Assembly (NCBI GenBank): GCA_905221605.1
Contig: CAJNDS010000100.1
Span: forward strand, 79,042-143,041
Length of the DNA: 64,000 bases
Direction: 5' to 3'
DNA from: Symbiodinium natans
Taxonomy: Eukaryota; Sar; Dinophyceae; Suessiales; Symbiodiniaceae
Both the position numbers and the translations under genes were made by a program. Positions 41,192-51,150 of this stretch are shown here, one piece after another. Each line of letters begins with the position of its first letter. Position 1 is the first letter of the stretch. The notes below the pieces were generated by a model. The model did not search any database, was not told where the DNA came from, and saw only the letters and a program-made list of their open reading frames with translations.

Positions 41192-41208
41192 CTCTACGGC
41201 TGATAACC
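41192..41208 (-). promoter_or_regulatory. candidate primer binding site, half-tRNA type
   Basis: Directly after the 5' LTR the sense strand reads GGTTATCAGCCGTAGAG. The complement, CGGCTGATAACC, looks like a tRNA anticodon arm (loop CTGATAA) and not a tRNA 3' end. The Drosophila copia site also starts GGTTAT and pairs with an internal, cleaved initiator tRNA. The tRNA identity is inference. Confidence 0.5.
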
Positions 41209-41351
41209 TGAAGTTTTCAGGTCAGCACATGAGGGAACATATAAACCGTTAAGTACGCCTCTTTTTATCGGCAACTTGAGCCACAGTCAAGGGTAAAGCG
41301 ATAGTATGCACAGCTCGCAAAAGGAGTGTAATTCCTCCATGAAAAACTACA
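41209..41351 (-). repeat. 5' LTR, 143 bp
   Basis: Identical by eye to the 3' LTR at 28954-29096; TG...CA ends on the element strand. Transcription of the element must start here. Confidence 0.95.
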
Positions 41352-41356
41352 TATCC
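41352..41356. repeat. target-site duplication, right copy (TATCC)
   Basis: Second copy of the 5-bp duplication at the retrotransposon boundary. Confidence 0.95.
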
Positions 41357-42660
41357 TAAAGGCCGCAGCACTGTTACCTCTATCGGTACTGTATCAATAC
41401 GACTCTTAGCACAGCCAAAGGAGCATGCGGCACAAGCCCGAGATTGGCGCCGCACACCTCTGCAAGCAGGCAACATCAAGTCAAGAAGTCTTACATTGCG
41501 GGGGGATTGAGTTTTGGGGGTTAGTGTGCTGTTTGTGTCAGGGTCAAAGCCCCTAAATGGTTTTTGGTTTACAGCCGGGTTTATGGCCTGGGGTGGTAGA
41601 CAGTGCACAGCTAACAAAAGCACGCGTGAAACAATGGCGACCGGCACTGCTGCTGAACGTCAACCTGGTAAGTCGCCACATCCCTTCGCCTCTGAGACCT
41701 GAACTTGAGACCCAAAAAAACCAACAGATTCAGGGAGTTCACAAAACCCTAGCTTAGTTCATCTCAAACTGTTTATGCGGTGCTGATTCTGTGTATTCCT
41801 TTGTCAGCGGGGATTTGGGGCACTCTTTTGTTACCCAAGCCCACCTGGTCTATGAGCGGAATGGAGGGGTCCGCGTGTGTCCACAGATGGAAAAAGTGGA
41901 TATGGGCGGCCCGGTTCATGTCCTGATGGAGGGAAGGCTTGTAACGAGCACCCTCTAAACCCTGAGCCCTAAACCCTAAAACCAAAAACTTTAAGTCATC
42001 TCCTTGTGGTTTGGCTTTGGGCAGGTGCCCTTCTCTACACACTTCCACACACCCAGCCGACCCGGTACAAAGTAAAGATTTCCGGACTCATTCAGTTGCG
42101 CCAATGTGTTGAGGTCTGTAGGAGACACACGCCCCACACAAAACGTCCGGGGACTCAAAACGCGCAGCACGGATGCAATCTGAGACTTCTTTCCCGTCAG
42201 GCATTAAGAGGGCCTTTCTTTCAGGCAGCCTGGCAGCCAAAGCCTAGTCAATCCAAGAAACAAACTCGAGCTAGCTCATCTAAAACCACTTCGCTTTTTT
42301 TCCATGCACAAAAAAAAAAGACCCCCCGGCCAAACAAACTTCCACAATACTATGTAAGACGAAAATGGTGAAATCCCACGCAACAGCCTGAGCCGCAGCC
42401 CGCAAGACACAGGACACACCACGAACGAAAGACTCTTATTCCTGACTGGCTGCGCATCCGGGGACCACCTCAGAGATGCTTTGAGGCGTGGAGCTCAGGG
42501 GCAACTGCTCAGGGTTCAAAGGGTTTGGGGGCCCTTCTGCAACTTGACGCCTTAATTCCTATAGAGGCGGTGTTCAAGCAGAGCAAGCTCAAAGACTTAT
42601 GGCATTAGCCTTCGACTGCCAGCATAGGGGTTTGTGCGTGGTTCGAGTAAAATTATAGAG
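41357..42660. other. gene-free stretch, nothing recognised
   Basis: Unique sequence with a few CCCTAAA words near 41970. The frame 41249-41647 (minus) is an LTR read-through artefact. Confidence 0.5.
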
Positions 42661-42663
42661 CTC

Positions 42664-43021
<358 letters not shown>

Positions 43022-43026
43022 CATGA

Positions 43027-43149
43027 TCATGTATCCTGCTGGCGTTGCACCTCGCCCAGCAGCTTGCCCATGTCCCCCAGCGCCACGTAGCCCAAGCGAG
43101 GCCAGTAGTGCATCAGGACCGACATCCAGGAAGCTGCCGCAGGGTGCAT
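43027..43149 (-). CDS. short exon-like frame, unidentified
   Basis: Forty codons on the minus strand, MHPAAASWMSVLMHYWPRLG followed by a stretch ending VQRQQDT and a stop. The GC-rich third positions and the lack of low complexity make it more protein-like than its surroundings. It directly abuts the AGT array. It could be the 3' exon of a gene lying to the right; I recognise no family and found no partner exon. Confidence 0.28.
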   Translation of the reverse strand: MHPAAASWMSVLMHYWPRLGYVALGDMGKLLGEVQRQQDT

Positions 43150-43963
43150 GATAAAACGGCCCCTAAAACCTAAACCCTAAACCTTGGTTGCAAGGATTGG
43201 GAAGTCTAAGGAGGCTTTCCGGTCGGATGAACTGCGGCTCTGTTGGACAGCCATGTCCATGATACCCGCTGGACCTAAACCCTCCCAAATCCCCAAGCCT
43301 TCATCTAGAGGGTATCAGGGCCCACTCTGGGTCCTGGCTACAATCCACCTTCCTAGAATCTCAAGTGCAGGCCATGAGCATCCCCACGTGCGCATTTCCC
43401 ACGGAGCAGCGGGCACGCTGGCCACTCGCTGCCTGAATGCGGCAGTCACACACTGGGATCTGTGAAAGTCGTTTATAAGGTTTCTCGGGTCAGTTCAGTT
43501 TTATTCATGTAGGGCTACTCGATGTGAAACCCACATCCTTAAACAGGGAGCATGCAGCCAGGGAAGCTTTTCTCAACACAACCGGTGCTGCCTGAATAAG
43601 CGTATTGCTTGTGGCTGTCTAGGCTTCATCGCACAGTCCCGATCATAAACCGAGCTGCCTGTTGGAATTGTTATGCTGTTATGCTGACAGCAACAGCTGA
43701 GACAAAAGCAGCACAACAGAACACGGTACTCTGGTTCAGGTCTCCATTTGCCAATTCGAGCTCGAGCCATGTGCAATCGTTCTGTGTGCCCCTGGCTGCT
43801 AAGGATGATAAGGTTTAGGGCAATAGATCCTAAACTCCAAACCCGCTTATAGGGTTTCATCGAATGCAAGGTTATACCGCCTTATCCATAAATATACTAA
43901 ACTAAATATATACAAATGTATATATATATATATATACACACACCCTAACCCTATATACAAAAA

Positions 43964-44035
<72 letters not shown>

Positions 44036-45028
44036 CCTAACCCCCCTGAACAACCCTACACAAATCGCCGCTGCGTGGCGCCAGAGAAATGAGGCTCAGG
44101 GCCTGTCCGACCATCGCTGCGTCGCGAAAAGTAAGGGCCGCATACATGGTCCCGAAAACCTTGGGGGCTAGGGTTTAGGGTTTGGGAATTTTGGGAATGT
44201 TTGGGATTCAGGCCTACAACAAACTCGAAAAGCATCAAAGTTCTATACTCTAAACCCTTTAAACCCCAAACCTTTCGAATTTCCTAAGGTCACTAGGAAG
44301 CTGGGAATAACAACAAGGGGGTGCCTTCCCTGCTTCCAAAAACCAAGAATGCGGGCACATACGGGCACCGCCGGGCATCTTAGCTACGCCCCTAAGCCAA
44401 TGCCAAAGAAGCCTCATGTTGGGGGAGTGTGCCCTGAATTTGAGTCTGAGATGTGGTAGAGCGAAACGGGTATGAATATCATCTGCCATCGGACAAGTTC
44501 AAGTTTCACTTGCCAGCCGCCCTCAGGGCCTTTAACGATGTCAAAAGCAAGGCTATAGGTTTTTGCGGCTTTGCCAACCGCGCTTAACATGCCTCAGCTA
44601 TGGAATTCTGGCTCGCCTTCTTCAGGGTGTATAATGTAGAAAGGTGCTACTGCGCGCGTTTCGGTCCCTGACCCCCCAAACTCAGCAGGCGGCCGAGAGG
44701 ATGGAGCTTAAAGTCTTATGGGTTTAGGTTTTGAGTCCAGGGTTACTCCTAGACCTGTATAAGCCCTATATGGCCTTCTGGTGTAGGTCCGTCGTTGCCG
44801 GGGCGCCGGGATCAGAGGGCAAATCCGCAGGATCTTGAGGAAGTGTGCTCCCAGCACATTGACCGTTAACCTCAGGGGGGGGCGGGTCTGAACTGTCCCT
44901 GGAAGTGAACGAAACCCGAAAAGTACGTCTGAAGTGGAGGGTGCCTTTGTGAAACTTCTCAGCGGAACACCTCAGCGGAACACCAGTGTCATTCCATTTC
45001 CCACATAATATACCCCCTAACCCTATAT
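43150..45028. other. gene-free stretch with AT/CA microsatellites
   Basis: A TA-CA-TA-CA mosaic occupies 43918-44033 and contains ACCCTAACCC words between TA blocks, a telomere-like unit caught between microsatellites. No gene is recognised. Confidence 0.55.
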
Positions 45029-45162
45029 ACAATATATATATATATATATATATATAATAATCATAATAATAATCAAAAAATATAATATAATATAATATAA
45101 TATAATATAATATAATATAATATAATATAATATAATATAATATAATATACTATACTATAATA
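45029..45162 (+). repeat. TA and TATAA microsatellites
   Basis: TATA at 45029-45055, then about fifteen TATAA/ATAAT pentamers to 45162. It touches the RNase H fragment to its right. Confidence 0.93.
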
Positions 45163-45234
45163 TTAATATCCGCCGACCCCTGCTTTAGCGGGGGAGGCGT
45201 CAGTGAAGACCCATTTGCCCTCATGCCCAAACCC
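45163..45234 (-). pseudogene. RNase H-like fragment, copy A
   Basis: Minus strand reads GFGHEGKWVFTDASPAKAGV then GGY and a stop. The FTDAS...GVGG motif is the first catalytic strand of retroelement RNase H (Asp in TDAS). The frame then runs straight into an AT microsatellite. The same peptide and the same microsatellite junction recur at about 61378-61430. Confidence 0.4.
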
Positions 45235-45302
45235 CCCCCGCCCTCACCCCCTCGACCTCACCCTTACCCTCTTAGGCCCCCCCACCTCCCCCCTCACCTT
45301 AC

Positions 45303-46354
45303 ACTTGGAAATGAAGTGTTTTAGGGGCTCCAGTGCATGCCCGGACCCCCCGCCCCCCCCCGCCCACCCCGCCCACCCCGCCCGCCTCCCCCCTTCTCAC
45401 CCCATTTTGGCCCCCACAGCCCCCCACCCCGCCCGCCCTCACCCCTTACCCCCCACCTCACCCCTACCCCTGACCTTTTACTTGGAAATGAAGTGTGTCA
45501 GGGGTTTAGGGCACGCCCGGACCCCTACCCCCACCTCACCCCGACCATTTGCCTTTTACTTGGAAATGAAGTGTTCCCGGACCCCCCCGCCCCCCCCGCC
45601 CCCCCCCCCCAACCCTTCCTCGCCCCCAACCTTGGCCCCCACCCCCCCCCCCCCCACCCCCCCCAACCCCCCCCCCCCCCCCCCACCCCACCTGCCCCTG
45701 ACCTTACTTTGGAAACAAAGTGTGTCAGGGTTTTAGGGCATGCCCGGACCCCTTGCCTTTTACTTGGAAATGAAGTGTTTGAGGGCTCCAGGCATGCCCG
45801 GACCCCCCCGCCCCCCCCCCCCCCCCCCCCCCCGGCCACCCCCGCCCACCCCGCCCACCCCGCCCACTGCACCCCTTCGCCTCTGCCCCCAACCTTGCCC
45901 CCCCCACCTCACCCCTCCCACCTTTACTTGGAAATGAAGTGTGTCAGGGGTTTAGGGCATGCCCGGACCCCTTGCCTTTTACTTGGAAATGAAGTGTTTG
46001 AGGGGCTCCAGTGCATGCCCGGACCCCCCGCCCCCCCCCGGCCCACCCCGCCCACTGCCCTCACCCCTTCGCCTCTGCCCCCAACCTTGCCCCCCCCACT
46101 CACCCCTACCCCTGACCTTTTACTTGGAAATGAAGTGTGTCAGGGGTTTAGGGCATGCCCGGACCCCTTGCCTTTTACTTGGAAATGAAGTGTTTGAGGG
46201 ATGCCCGGACCCCCGCCGCCCCCCCCGCCCACCCCCGCCCACCCCCGCCCACCCCGCCCACCCCGCCCTGGAAATGAAGTGTGTCAGGGGTTTAGGGCAC
46301 CCCTTGCCTTTTACTTGGAAATGAAGTGTTTGAGGGGCTCCAGTGCATGCCCGG

Positions 46355-46370
<16 letters not shown>
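45303..46370 (+). repeat. C-rich minisatellite, 11 copies of a TTGGAAATGAAGTGT core
   Basis: The core ACTTGGAAATGAAGTGT occurs about eleven times (near 45303, 45480, 45561, 45709, 45760, 45925, 45980, 46120, 46176, 46265, 46313). Two alternating tails follow: GTCAGGGGTTTAGGGCATGC and GAGGGGCTCCAGTGCATGCC, each followed by CGGACCCC and then variable C-rich filler. The proline-rich frames are artefacts of the filler. The array runs into the assembly gap, so its true length is unknown. Confidence 0.93.
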
Positions 46371-46400
<30 letters not shown>

Positions 46401-46500
46401 NNNNNNNNNNNNNNNNNNNNNNNNNNNNNNNNNNNNNNNNNNNNNNNNNNNNNNNNNNNNNNNNNNNNNNNNNNNNNNNNNNNNNNNNNNNNNNNNNNNN
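46401..46500. other. assembly gap, 100 N
   Basis: Exactly 100 N after a poly-C run; a scaffold gap of unknown size. The two sides may not be adjacent in the genome. Confidence 0.99.
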
Positions 46501-46660
46501 TTAAATAATTTAAATAATTTAAATAATTTTAAAAAATTAAATCCGAAAAGGGGGGGGGGCAGGACCGGGCCCCCCCCCTTCCCAGAATTAAATAATTTTA
46601 ATAATGTAAATACGAAACGCCCCTTTCGGATTTAAATTATTTAAATTATTTAATTCTGGG
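46501..46660. repeat. AT-rich nested inverted repeat
   Basis: TTAAATAATTTAAATAATTT on the left faces its complement on the right. AAATCCGAAAAGGGG faces CCCCTTTCGGATTT, and CAGAATTAAATAATTT (46583-46598) faces AAATTATTTAATTCTG. Together they form a long imperfect palindrome beside the gap. It could be a hairpin element end or a cause of assembly failure. Confidence 0.8.
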
Positions 46661-47290
46661 CAGACGTTGCGCGTGGACCTTGCCGTACTTCATCATGTCC
46701 CTCTTCTCGGCCTACTTCTGCTCTTTTCCTTACTCTTCTCCTTTTCATAAATTCTTCCTCTTTAGTTGTTCTTATCTGGAAAAGACAGAGGGAAGGGAGA
46801 GATAAGGGAGATAGGATAGATAAAGAAGAGTGCCATCTTCTCTGCGCCTCGTTTTGTCTCTCCCTCTTCTCTATTCATCTCTCTTCTATTCTTTTCTTTG
46901 CTGTTCTATTGAAATTGGATTCCCTGTATCTCTCCTCTGTCCTTCTCTCTCGCTCCTCTTCTCCTGTTCCCCTCTAAACGATTGCTCTTTACAGATAGGT
47001 GCCCTCCCTCCTCGTCAGGAAATCTCTTTTCGCTTATTTTGCTTTTTGAAGCGAATAAACAACGGATAAGAGAGGAAAGGGAATGACTAAGTAAAGACAG
47101 GAGCTCTTCAATAGGTGCCCTCCCTCCTCTTCAGGAAATCTCTTTTCCCTTATTTTGCTTTTTGAAGCGAAGAAAACAACAGATAAGAAGAGAGGAAAGG
47201 GAATGACTAAGTAAAGAGAGGAGCTCTTCAATTTCCCTCCCTATATCTGATGTTACTTTTCCTTCTTGGGCGGTGCCCTTCTTTCTCCCT

Positions 47291-47723
47291 TGAAGATGCA
47301 GAAAACGATCAGGAAGGGCACCCGTTCCATCGCCCGTATATAGACAGAGATAAATCATGAGCATCAGCTGGGTTTGCTGCCGATCCAAAATGGGCGTCCC
47401 TTTTAATCGCCTTCTGTGTCTTGAAACGAGCAAAAGGGGCACCCTTACTAAGTGTTTTCTTGTAGTGTCCCTTTTCTTCGCTTGAAGATGCAGAAAACGA
47501 TCCAAAAAGGACACCCGTTCCATCGCCCATATATGGGGACAGAGATAAATCATGAGCATCAGCTGGGTTTGCTGCCAATCCAAAATGGGCGCCCCTTTTA
47601 ATCGCTTGCTGTGTCTTCAAACGAGCAAAAGGGACAGCCTAAGTGTTTCTTGTGGTGTCCCTTTTCTTCGCTTGAAGATGCAGAAAACGATCTAAAAGGA
47701 CACCTGTTCCATCGCCCATATAT

Positions 47724-47769
<46 letters not shown>

Positions 47770-47943
47770 TGAGCATCAGCTGGGTTGGCTGCCAATCCAA
47801 AATGGGCGTCCCTTTTAATCGCCTTCTGTGTCTTCAAGCGAGCAAAAGGGACACCCTAAGTGTGCTCTTGTGGGGTGTCCCTTTTCCTCGCTTGAAGATG
47901 CAGAAAACGATCAAAAAGGACACCCATTCCATCGCCAATATAT

Positions 47944-47982
<39 letters not shown>

Positions 47983-48180
47983 AATCATGAGCATCAGCTG
48001 GGTTGGCTGCCAATCCAAAATGGACGTCCCTTTTAATCGCTTTCTGTGTCTTCAAACGAACAAAAGAAAACACCTAGGTTCCTCACTTGAAGATCCAGAA
48101 AACGGCCCAACAAGGACACCCGTTCCATCGCCCATATATGGAGAGAGAGAGAGAGAGAGAGGGAGAAGGGAAAAAATCAT
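47291..48180 (+). repeat. ~190-bp satellite units, block 1 (five units)
   Basis: TGAAGATGCAGAAAACGATC starts units at 47291, 47483, 47673, 47893 and (TGAAGATCC) 48088. Each unit continues with a CACCCGTTCCATCGCCCATA segment, a GA tract, and ATCATGAGCATCAGCTGGGT. Unit length varies with the GA tract. Block 2 starts at 49567, 49752, 49941, 50133 and 50312. Confidence 0.93.
47801..47928. repeat. 128-bp near-palindrome, example of the satellite hairpin
   Basis: Two 55-nt arms (47801-47855 and 47874-47928) around an 18-nt loop match at 47 of 55 positions by eye, with 23 of 24 next to the loop. Five mismatches become G-U pairs in a minus-strand RNA. The same arrangement appears in the other units of both blocks, with varying perfection. 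Confidence 0.85.
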
Positions 48181-48944
48181 GAGCATCAGCTGGGTTTGCT
48201 TACATGTTCATTGTTATTCCTGTTGTTTTTTTCTAACGGAAATGAACAAGAGAAGAGAAAAATAAGAACCAGAGGAAAGATGAAAACGAGCACCGTCTTC
48301 TCTTTGCCTGACTTTTGCATTTCGCCTGTCCTCATTTCTCTTCCATTCTTTTCATTGCTCTTCCATTTAGAGTTGCATTCCTTTTGATCTCTCCTCTCTC
48401 CTTTCTCTCTCCCTTCTCTTCTCTTGTTCTCCTTCAAATCTCAAAAACACACAAAAGGAAGTTTCTTTTCCTTGTTGAATGAAGAATGAAAAAAGAAGAA
48501 AAGAGATAGGGAAAGAAATTGAAGAGCTCCACTGCCTATTGGTTCATTCCATTTCCTCTCTTTCTATGTGTTGTTTTCCTTGTCGTTTCAGAAAGCAAGC
48601 AAAATAAGGGCAAGGGGGCTTCCTGAAGAGGAGAGAGGGCACCTATCTGCGAAGAGGTCTTGTCCTTTGTAATAATAGAGGGAAAAGAGAGAGACAAGGA
48701 AGGGAGAGATGATAGATAAAGAAGAGTGCCATCTTCTTTGCGCCTTGTTGTGTTCCTCCGTCTCCTTGTTCCTTGTCTCCTCTCTTCTGTTCAGTACCCT
48801 TCCAGAAAATTAACATGGCCTCCTTGTTGTCTCTCCTCTCTCACTTCCCTTTCCCTTCTCTCCTTCTGTTTCCGTTTAACTGATAAAACACAAGACAGGA
48901 ACTTGTATGATAAAGCAGTGGAAGGTAAAGCAGAGGGTGACTCC

Positions 48945-50968
48945 TTGCGCTTGGACCTTGCCGTACTTCATCATGTCCCTCTTCTCGGCCTACTTCTGAT
49001 CTTTTCCTTACTCTTCTCCTTTTCATAAATTCTTCCTCTTTAGTTGTTCTTATTTCGAAAAGAAAGAGGGAAGGGAGAGATAAGGGAAATAGGATAGATA
49101 AAGAAGAGTGCCATCTTCTCTGCGCCTTGTTTTGTCTCTCCCTCTTCTCTATTCATCTCTCTTCTATTCTTTTCTTTGCTGTTCTATTGAAATTGGATTC
49201 CCTGTATCTCTCCTCTGTCCTTCTCTCTCGCTCCTCTTCTCCTGTTCCCCTCTAAACGATTGCTCTTTACAGATAGGTGCCCTCCCTCCTCTTCAGGAAA
49301 TCTCTTTTTCGCTTATTTTGCTTTTTGAAGCGAATAAAACAACGGATAAGAGAGGAAAGGGAATGACTAAGTAAAGACAGGAGCTCTTCAATAGGTGCCC
49401 TCCTCTTCAGGAAATCTCTTTTCCCTTATTTTGCTTTTTGAAGCGAAGAAAACAACAGATAAGAAGAGAGGAAAGGGAATGACTAAGTAAAGAGAGGAGC
49501 TCTTCAATTTCCCTCCCTATATCTGATGTTACTTTTCCTTCTTGGGTGGTGCCCTTCTTTCTCCCTTGAAGATGCAGAAAACGATCAGGAACACCCGTTC
49601 CATCGCCCATATATAGACAGAGATAAATCATGAGCATCAGCTGGGTTTGCTGCCGATCCAAAATGGGCGTCCCTTTTAATCGCTTTCTGTGTCTTGAAAC
49701 GAGCAAAAGGGACAGCCTAAGTGTTTTCTTGTGGTGTCCCTTTTCTTCGCTTGAAGACGCAGAAAACGATCCAAGAAGGACACCCGTTCCATCGCCCATA
49801 TATGGACAGAGAGAAATCATGAGCATCGGCTGGGTTTGCTGCCAATCCAAAATGGGCGCCCCTTTTAATCGCTTGCTGTGTCTTCAAACGAGCAAAAGGG
49901 ACAGCCTAAGTGTTTCCTTGTGGTGTCCCTTTTCTTCGCTTGAAGATGCAGAAAACGATCTAAAAGGACACCTGTTCCATCGCCCATATATGGGGAGAGA
50001 GAGAAATCATGAGCATCAGCTGGGTTTGCTGCCAATCCAAAATGGGCGTCCCTTTTAATCGCTTGCTGTGTCTTCAAACGAGCAAAAGGGACACCCTAAG
50101 TGCTTTCTTGTGGGGTGTCCCTTTTCCTCGCTTGAAGATGCAGAAAACGATCAAAAAGGACACCCATTCCATCGCCCATATATAGAGAGAGAGAGAGAGA
50201 GAAAAAAATCATGAGCATCAGCTGGGTTGGCTGCCAATCCAAAATGGACGTCCCTTTTAATCGCTTTCTGTGTCTTCAAACGAACAAAAGAAAACACCTA
50301 GGTTCCTCACTTGAAGATCCAGAAAACGGCCCAACAAGGACACCCGTTCCATCGCCCATATATGGAGAGAGAGAGAGGGAGAAAGGAAAAAATCATGAGC
50401 ATCAGCTGGGTTTGCTTACATGTTCATTGTTATTCCTTTTGTTTTTTCTAACGGAAATGAAAAAGAGAAGAGAAAAATAAGAACCAGAGGAAAGATGAAA
50501 ACGAGCACCATCTTCTCTTTGCCTGATTTTTGCATTTCGCCTGTCCTCATTTCTCTTCCATGCTCCATTGCCTATTGGTTCATTCCATTTCCTCTCTTTC
50601 TATGTGTTGTTTTCCTTGTCGTTTCAGAAGGCAAGCAAAATAAGGGCAAGGGGGCTTCCTGAAGAAGAGAGAGGGCACCTATCTGCGAAGAGGTCTTGTC
50701 CTTTTTAATAATAGAGGGAAAAGGGAGAGACAAGGAAGGGAGAGATGATAGATAAAGAAGAGTGCCATCTTCTTTGCGCCTTGTTGTGTTCCTCCGTCTC
50801 CTTGTTTCTTGTCTCCTCTCTTCTGTTCAGTACCCTTCCAGAAAATTAAAATGGCCTCCTTTTTGTCTCTCCTCTCTCACTTCCCGTTCCCTTCTCTCCT
50901 TCTGTTTCCGTTTAACTGATAAAACACAAGAAAAGAACTTGAATGATAAAGCCTAGGAAGGTAAAGGA
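48945..50968 (+). repeat. 2.28-kb tandem duplication, copy 2
   Basis: Same order as copy 1, with a ~190-bp deletion near 50560 relative to 48345-48535 and much shorter GA tracts inside the ~190-bp units (for example 8 against 30 bases). The difference shows microsatellite change after duplication. Confidence 0.9.
49567..50400 (+). repeat. ~190-bp satellite units, block 2 (five units)
   Basis: Homologous to block 1, unit for unit. In this block two consecutive units stay in one open frame (49630-50058, 63-residue repeats starting MSISWVCC), but the minus strand is equally open, so coding is doubtful. Confidence 0.9.
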
Positions 50969-51150
50969 GATAAGGGAGATAGGATAGATAAAGAAGAGTG
51001 CCATCTTCTCAGCGCCTCGTTTTGTCTCTCCCTCTTCTCTATTCATCTCTCTTCTATTCTTTTCTTTGCAATTCCACTGAAATTGGATTCCTGTTATCTC
51101 TCCCCTCTCCTTCTCTCTCCCTCCTCTTCTCCTGTTCCCCTCTAAATGAC
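50969..51150 (+). repeat. partial third copy of the tandem unit
   Basis: AGATAAGGGAGATAGGATAG to CTGTTCCCCTCTAAA matches 46798-46976, after which the sequence diverges. Confidence 0.85.

Larger units (their letters stand above)
28954..41351 (-). mobile_element. complete Ty1/copia LTR retrotransposon, 12.4 kb, with giant pol
   Basis: A full-length element in minus orientation: 5' LTR (41209-41351), primer site (about 41192-41208), gag-protease frame (38012-41182), pol frame (29244-37871), purine tract (29097-29107), 3' LTR (28954-29096), and flanking TATCC duplication. The domain order integrase then RT then RNase H is diagnostic of copia, not gypsy. LTRs are identical by eye and both frames are intact, so insertion is recent and the element may be competent. 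Copia elements are usually 5-6 kb. The extra length is a ~1500-codon 3' extension of pol with four recognisable accessory domains, plus a large gag. The LTRs are very short for such a big element, and the 5' leader between LTR and the gag ATG is only 26 bases. Confidence 0.95.
46667..48944 (+). repeat. 2.28-kb tandem duplication, copy 1
   Basis: TTGCGCGTGGACCTTGCCGT at 46667 recurs nearly unchanged at 48945, offset 2278 bp, and the following 1.8 kb match closely. The copy holds a CT-rich left part, five ~190-bp units (47291-48180) and a right part with GCCATCTTCTTTGCGCC. Frames of 60-150 codons occur in both directions but follow the repeat and show no family motif. Confidence 0.92.

Noticed and set aside
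41249-41647. Frame sharing its C-terminus with one at 28994-29389
   Set aside because: The shared peptide is simply antisense-independent read-through of the identical LTRs, not a duplicated gene.
45203-46635. Long proline-rich frames
   Set aside because: They come from the C-rich minisatellite filler and cross the N gap.
49630-50058. Repeat protein with 63-residue units (MSISWVCC...)
   Set aside because: The open frame follows the ~190-bp satellite period, the minus strand is equally open, and other units are out of frame.
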